DNA of 64,000 nt from Rhodanobacter fulvus Jip2 (lineage in GTDB: Bacteria > Pseudomonadota > Gammaproteobacteria > Xanthomonadales > Rhodanobacteraceae): assembly GCF_000264315.1 (NCBI RefSeq), contig NZ_AJXU01000001.1, positions 54,558 to 118,557 on the forward strand. Direction: 5' to 3'. The notes beneath the pieces were generated by a model. The model worked only from the letters and a program-made list of their open reading frames with translations, did no database searches and was not told where the DNA came from. Below are positions 58,053 through 64,000 of this stretch, piece after piece; position 1 is the first letter of the stretch; each line of letters starts with the position of its first letter. The position numbers and the translations under genes were made by a program.

Positions 58053-58140
58053 GAGCGACTTCAGTCGCGATGCTTTTGGCGTGAATCGGGAATTGCGAGA
58101 GCATCGCGGCTGAAGCCGCTCCCACAGAAGCCGCTCCCAC
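58049..58140. repeat. Paired REP element overlapping a stop codon
   Basis: The left unit GTAGGAGCGACTTCAGTCGC plus GATGC (58049-58073) pairs imperfectly with GCATCGCGGCTGAAGCCGCT plus CCCAC (58101-58125); a partial third unit (GAAGCCGCTCCCAC) follows to 58140. The spacer holds AATCGGGAAT, related to the heptamer repeat at the window's right end. Bases 58050-58052 are the stop of the HD-GYP gene. It separates that gene from the convergent aat. Confidence 0.85.
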
Positions 58141-58172
58141 AAAAGCTGCGTCCACCCAGGCCGTTCCTGCCA

Positions 58173-58895
58173 TCAATTGCAGGGCTGGATCAGCTCGTCG
58201 GTAAATGCCGCCCAATTGCCCGGTTGACCGGGCTGGCGGCGCAGCGTGGCCACGTCCTGCAGGTATTGCGCGCGCGGTATCTCGACGGCGCCCAGGCTCA
58301 AGGTGTGCGCGTTGGCCACCTGGGTGTCGATCAACGGGAAATCCCAGCTGTGCAGCAGGCGGGCCAAGGCAACCAATGCCAGTTTCGAGGCGCCGCTGCG
58401 GCGGCTGAACATCGACTCGCCGCAGAACAACTGCCCCAGCGCAATCCCGTAGATGCCGCCGATCAGTTGCCCGTCCTCCCACACCTCGATGCTGTGGGCG
58501 TGGCCCAGGTGATAAAGGCGGTTATAGGCATCGACCATCGCCGGCACGATCCAGGTGCCCGAAGCATCCCGGCGCGGCGCGGCACAGCCGCGAACCACCG
58601 CGTCGAACGCGTGATCCAGCGTGAGGCGCCAATGCTTGTCCGCCAACTGGCGACGCAAACTGCGGTTCATGCGCAGGTCCTGCGTGTGCAGCACGCAGCG
58701 CGGGTCGGGCGACCACCACAGGATCGGTTCGCCATCGCTGAACCACGGGAAGATGCCCTTGCCGTAGGCGGCCAGCAACCGCGTCGGCGAAAGGTCGCCG
58801 CCGAACGCCAGCAGACCATTGGGTTCCGTCAACGCCTGCCGGGGGTCCGGGAACGACGCCGGCGCGTCCGGATCGAGCAGGGGCAGGCGGATCAC
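58173..58895 (-). CDS. aat: Leucyl/phenylalanyl-tRNA-protein transferase
   Basis: A 240-aa enzyme that adds Leu or Phe to N-terminal Arg/Lys of proteins, marking them for ClpS/ClpAP. Motifs: FPDPRQALTEPNGLLAFGGD, GIFPWFSDGEPILWWSPDPR, AHSIEVWEDGQLIGGIYGIA, GQLFCGESMFSRRSGASKLA and LIDTQVANAHTLSLGAVEIP. Length matches E. coli Aat (234). Start GTG 58895 overlaps the stop of the upstream gene (GTGA), so the pair is coupled. Confidence 0.97.
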   Translation of the reverse strand: MIRLPLLDPDAPASFPDPRQALTEPNGLLAFGGDLSPTRLLAAYGKGIFPWFSDGEPILWWSPDPRCVLHTQDLRMNRSLRRQLADKHWRLTLDHAFDAVVRGCAAPRRDASGTWIVPAMVDAYNRLYHLGHAHSIEVWEDGQLIGGIYGIALGQLFCGESMFSRRSGASKLALVALARLLHSWDFPLIDTQVANAHTLSLGAVEIPRAQYLQDVATLRRQPGQPGNWAAFTDELIQPCN

Positions 58896-60076
58896 GATGA
58901 CGGGTCGCGCGGTGAGCCGGGCCCGTTTTCCTCGCGCGTCGTCTCGCGGGTCTTTGCATACGGGCTGTGCGCCAGCAGTTCGGCCGCATAACCGTCCACC
59001 GCTTCCGCTTCGTGGATCAGCGCGTCCGCCACCGCGGCGCGGAAACCGGGGTTGACCAGAAAATGCCGCGAATGCGTGCGCACCGGCAAAAAGCCGCGCG
59101 CCAGCTTGTGCTCGCCCTGCGCGCCGGGCTCGAAACGCGTGAGGCCCTGCGCGATCGCATAGTCGATGCCGCGGTAATAGCACAGCTCGAAATGCAGCCC
59201 CGGCGCTTCCACCGACGCGCCCCAGTAGCGCCCATACAACACGCCGCCGCCCTGCATGAACAGCGCCATCGCCACGATGGTGTCGCCGTCGCGGGCCAGC
59301 GCCAGTTGGGCCGTCTGGCCCAGTTCGCCCAGGTGGCTGAAGAACGCGGCGGTGAGCGCGGCGTGGTTGCCCTTGGCGTCGAAGGTGGCTTCGTACAGCG
59401 CGTGCACGCGGCGCCATTCGAGCAGGCTGAGACTGTCGCCGCTGCGCCATTCGATGGCCAGCCCGCTGGCCGCCACCTGTTGGCGCTCGCGCAGGATGTT
59501 CTTGCGCTTCTTGTGGTTGAGCGTGGCCAGAAACGCCGGGAAATGGCGGTAGCCGCGGTTGTGCCAGCGGAACTGCACGTCCGACCGCACCAGCCAGTCC
59601 TCATCGAACGCCTCGGTTTCGGCGGTCTCCAGAAAATTGGCGTGCACCGAGGAAAGCCCCAGCTCCTCGGCCTCGCCGCGCATCGCCTCCACCAGCGCCC
59701 GCTGCAGCAGGACCGTTTGCCCATCGCAGCCGGCCAGCAGCCGTGGCCCGGTGACGGGCGAGTAGGGCACGGCGTTGAGCAGTTTCGGGTAGTACTCGCC
59801 GCCGGCCTGCTGCCAGGCACGCGCCCAGCCGAAGTCGAACACGAATTCGCCGTGCGAGTTGCCCTTGAAGTACAGCGGCGCGGCGGCAATCAGCCGGTCG
59901 CGCTCGTAGATGCCCAGGTGATGCGGCTGCCAACCCCAATCGGCACGGATGCAGTTGGAGCGTTCCAGCGTGGACAGAAATGCGTGCGACACGAACGGGT
60001 TCGCGTCGCTGCGCAAAGCGTCCCACGCCGCGGCGGGCAGCTCGGCGATCGCGTCGTGGAAGCGTGTGGTAAGCAT
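58892..60076 (-). CDS. FemAB/GNAT-like acyltransferase (DUF482 family)
   Basis: A 394-aa cytosolic protein of the family annotated as GNAT N-acetyltransferase or peptidoglycan biosynthesis protein. Recognisable: NPFVSHAFLSTLERSNCIRA, WGWQPHHLGIYERDRLIAAA, PLYFKGNSHGEFVFDFGWAR, FLATLNHKKRKNILRERQQV, and RFEPGAQGEHKLARGFLPVR with HSRHFLVNPGF. FemAB relatives transfer amino acids from aminoacyl-tRNA; pairing with aat, another aminoacyl-tRNA user of the same superfamily, is common and notable. Real substrate unknown. Start ATG 60076; the longer frame runs into a REP. Confidence 0.9.
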   Translation of the reverse strand: MLTTRFHDAIAELPAAAWDALRSDANPFVSHAFLSTLERSNCIRADWGWQPHHLGIYERDRLIAAAPLYFKGNSHGEFVFDFGWARAWQQAGGEYYPKLLNAVPYSPVTGPRLLAGCDGQTVLLQRALVEAMRGEAEELGLSSVHANFLETAETEAFDEDWLVRSDVQFRWHNRGYRHFPAFLATLNHKKRKNILRERQQVAASGLAIEWRSGDSLSLLEWRRVHALYEATFDAKGNHAALTAAFFSHLGELGQTAQLALARDGDTIVAMALFMQGGGVLYGRYWGASVEAPGLHFELCYYRGIDYAIAQGLTRFEPGAQGEHKLARGFLPVRTHSRHFLVNPGFRAAVADALIHEAEAVDGYAAELLAHSPYAKTRETTREENGPGSPRDPSS

Positions 60077-60085
60077 GAGGAAAGT

Positions 60086-60158
60086 GTAGGAGCGCACCCT
60101 GTGCGCGATGCTTTCCGTTACGTCACGAAGAGCCATCGCGCACAGGGTGCGCTCCTAC
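60086..60158. repeat. Paired REP element, variant stem
   Basis: GTAGGAGCGCACCCTGTGCG plus CGATG (60086-60110) is inverted exactly at 60134-60158 with a 23-base spacer. The frame GTAGGAGCG...CGATG matches the other REPs, but the inner stem is GCGCAC-CCT-GTGCGC instead of GCGACT-TC-AGTCGC. It lies between trxB (stop at 60160) and the FemAB-like gene. Confidence 0.9.
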
Positions 60159-60159
60159 A

Positions 60160-61569
<1,410 letters not shown>

Positions 61570-61589
61570 TCAACAGGAAGAGGTCGTCC

Positions 61590-63917
<2,328 letters not shown>

Positions 63918-63944
63918 CCCGGAAAATGCGAGCTGGGCGGGAAT

Positions 63945-63964
63945 GTGGGAGCGACTTCAGTCGC
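63945..63964. repeat. Partial REP element after ftsK
   Basis: GTGGGAGCGACTTCAGTCGC, the first 20 bases of the REP unit seen at 40482 and 47997, then diverging (TCTTGG instead of GATGC). It lies 28 bases after the ftsK stop. Confidence 0.75.
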
Positions 63965-63970
63965 TCTTGG

Positions 63971-64000
63971 CGGGAATCGGGAATCGGGATTCGGGATTCG
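63971..64000. repeat. Heptamer tandem repeat at window end
   Basis: Four tandem copies of CGGGAAT/CGGGATT fill the last 30 bases and probably continue outside the window. They directly follow the REP fragment, and a related AATCGGGAAT is in the spacer of the REP pair at 58049. Confidence 0.75.

Overview
The window is 64 kb of GC-rich chromosome from a gammaproteobacterium of the order Xanthomonadales (Lysobacterales), most likely Rhodanobacteraceae (Rhodanobacter/Dyella-like). I infer this from the protein types, a ccoNOQP-H-I-S operon, an effector gene that looks Xanthomonadales-specific, and many REP elements of the GTGG/GTAG-GAGCG type. The ends cut into an alpha-2-macroglobulin gene (left) and fall just after ftsK (right). 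I see no rRNA, tRNA, CRISPR array or transposase.

Layout. 1-9.4 kb: alpha-2-macroglobulin and PBP1C (a periplasmic defence and murein repair pair), an MFS transporter and a secreted protein of unknown role. 9.5-17 kb: a PAS-rich hybrid histidine kinase, a LysR regulator divergent from ilvD (branched-chain amino acids), then a secreted GH51 arabinofuranosidase. 17-22 kb: a PepSY-like exported protein, a decapitated TetR gene, a serine hydrolase and a two-gene DNA repair operon (MBL exonuclease and ATP-dependent ligase). 22-24.6 kb: a decayed stretch with clustered palindromes, a frameshifted SDR remnant, a small lipoprotein and a DUF3228 protein. 24.6-30.2 kb: aldo/keto reductase and LysR, then four reverse-strand genes for predicted exported enzymes (CMD protein, manganese cupin, two alpha/beta hydrolases). 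30.4-42 kb: ABC exporter, YigZ, YdcF, FAH-family hydrolase, DUF1456 protein, a very large GH18-CE4-GT2 fusion, a lipase-like hydrolase and an aldehyde dehydrogenase. 42-48 kb: two orphan small genes of lower GC, xseA, a cardiolipin synthase-like protein and an acetyl-CoA hydrolase/transferase. 48.1-49.5 kb: a probable type IV secretion antibacterial effector with its immunity gene. 49.5-55.6 kb: the complete cbb3 cytochrome oxidase structural and assembly operon on the reverse strand, with an Anr/FNR-like site in front. 55.8-64 kb: ispG, an HD-GYP protein, aat with a FemAB-like acyltransferase, trxB and ftsK.

Most notable: (1) the gene at 48143-49063 joins an M15 D,D-peptidase-like domain to a C-terminal XVIPCD-like signal with a Gln-rich tail and is followed by a small exported protein, which is the architecture of an X-T4SS toxin/immunity pair; (2) the GH18-CE4-GT2 fusion appears to put synthesis, deacetylation and hydrolysis of a beta-linked amino-sugar polymer in one polypeptide; (3) there are two unrelated families of intergenic palindromes.

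All calls rest on reading the translated sequence and motifs by eye; no database search was possible.
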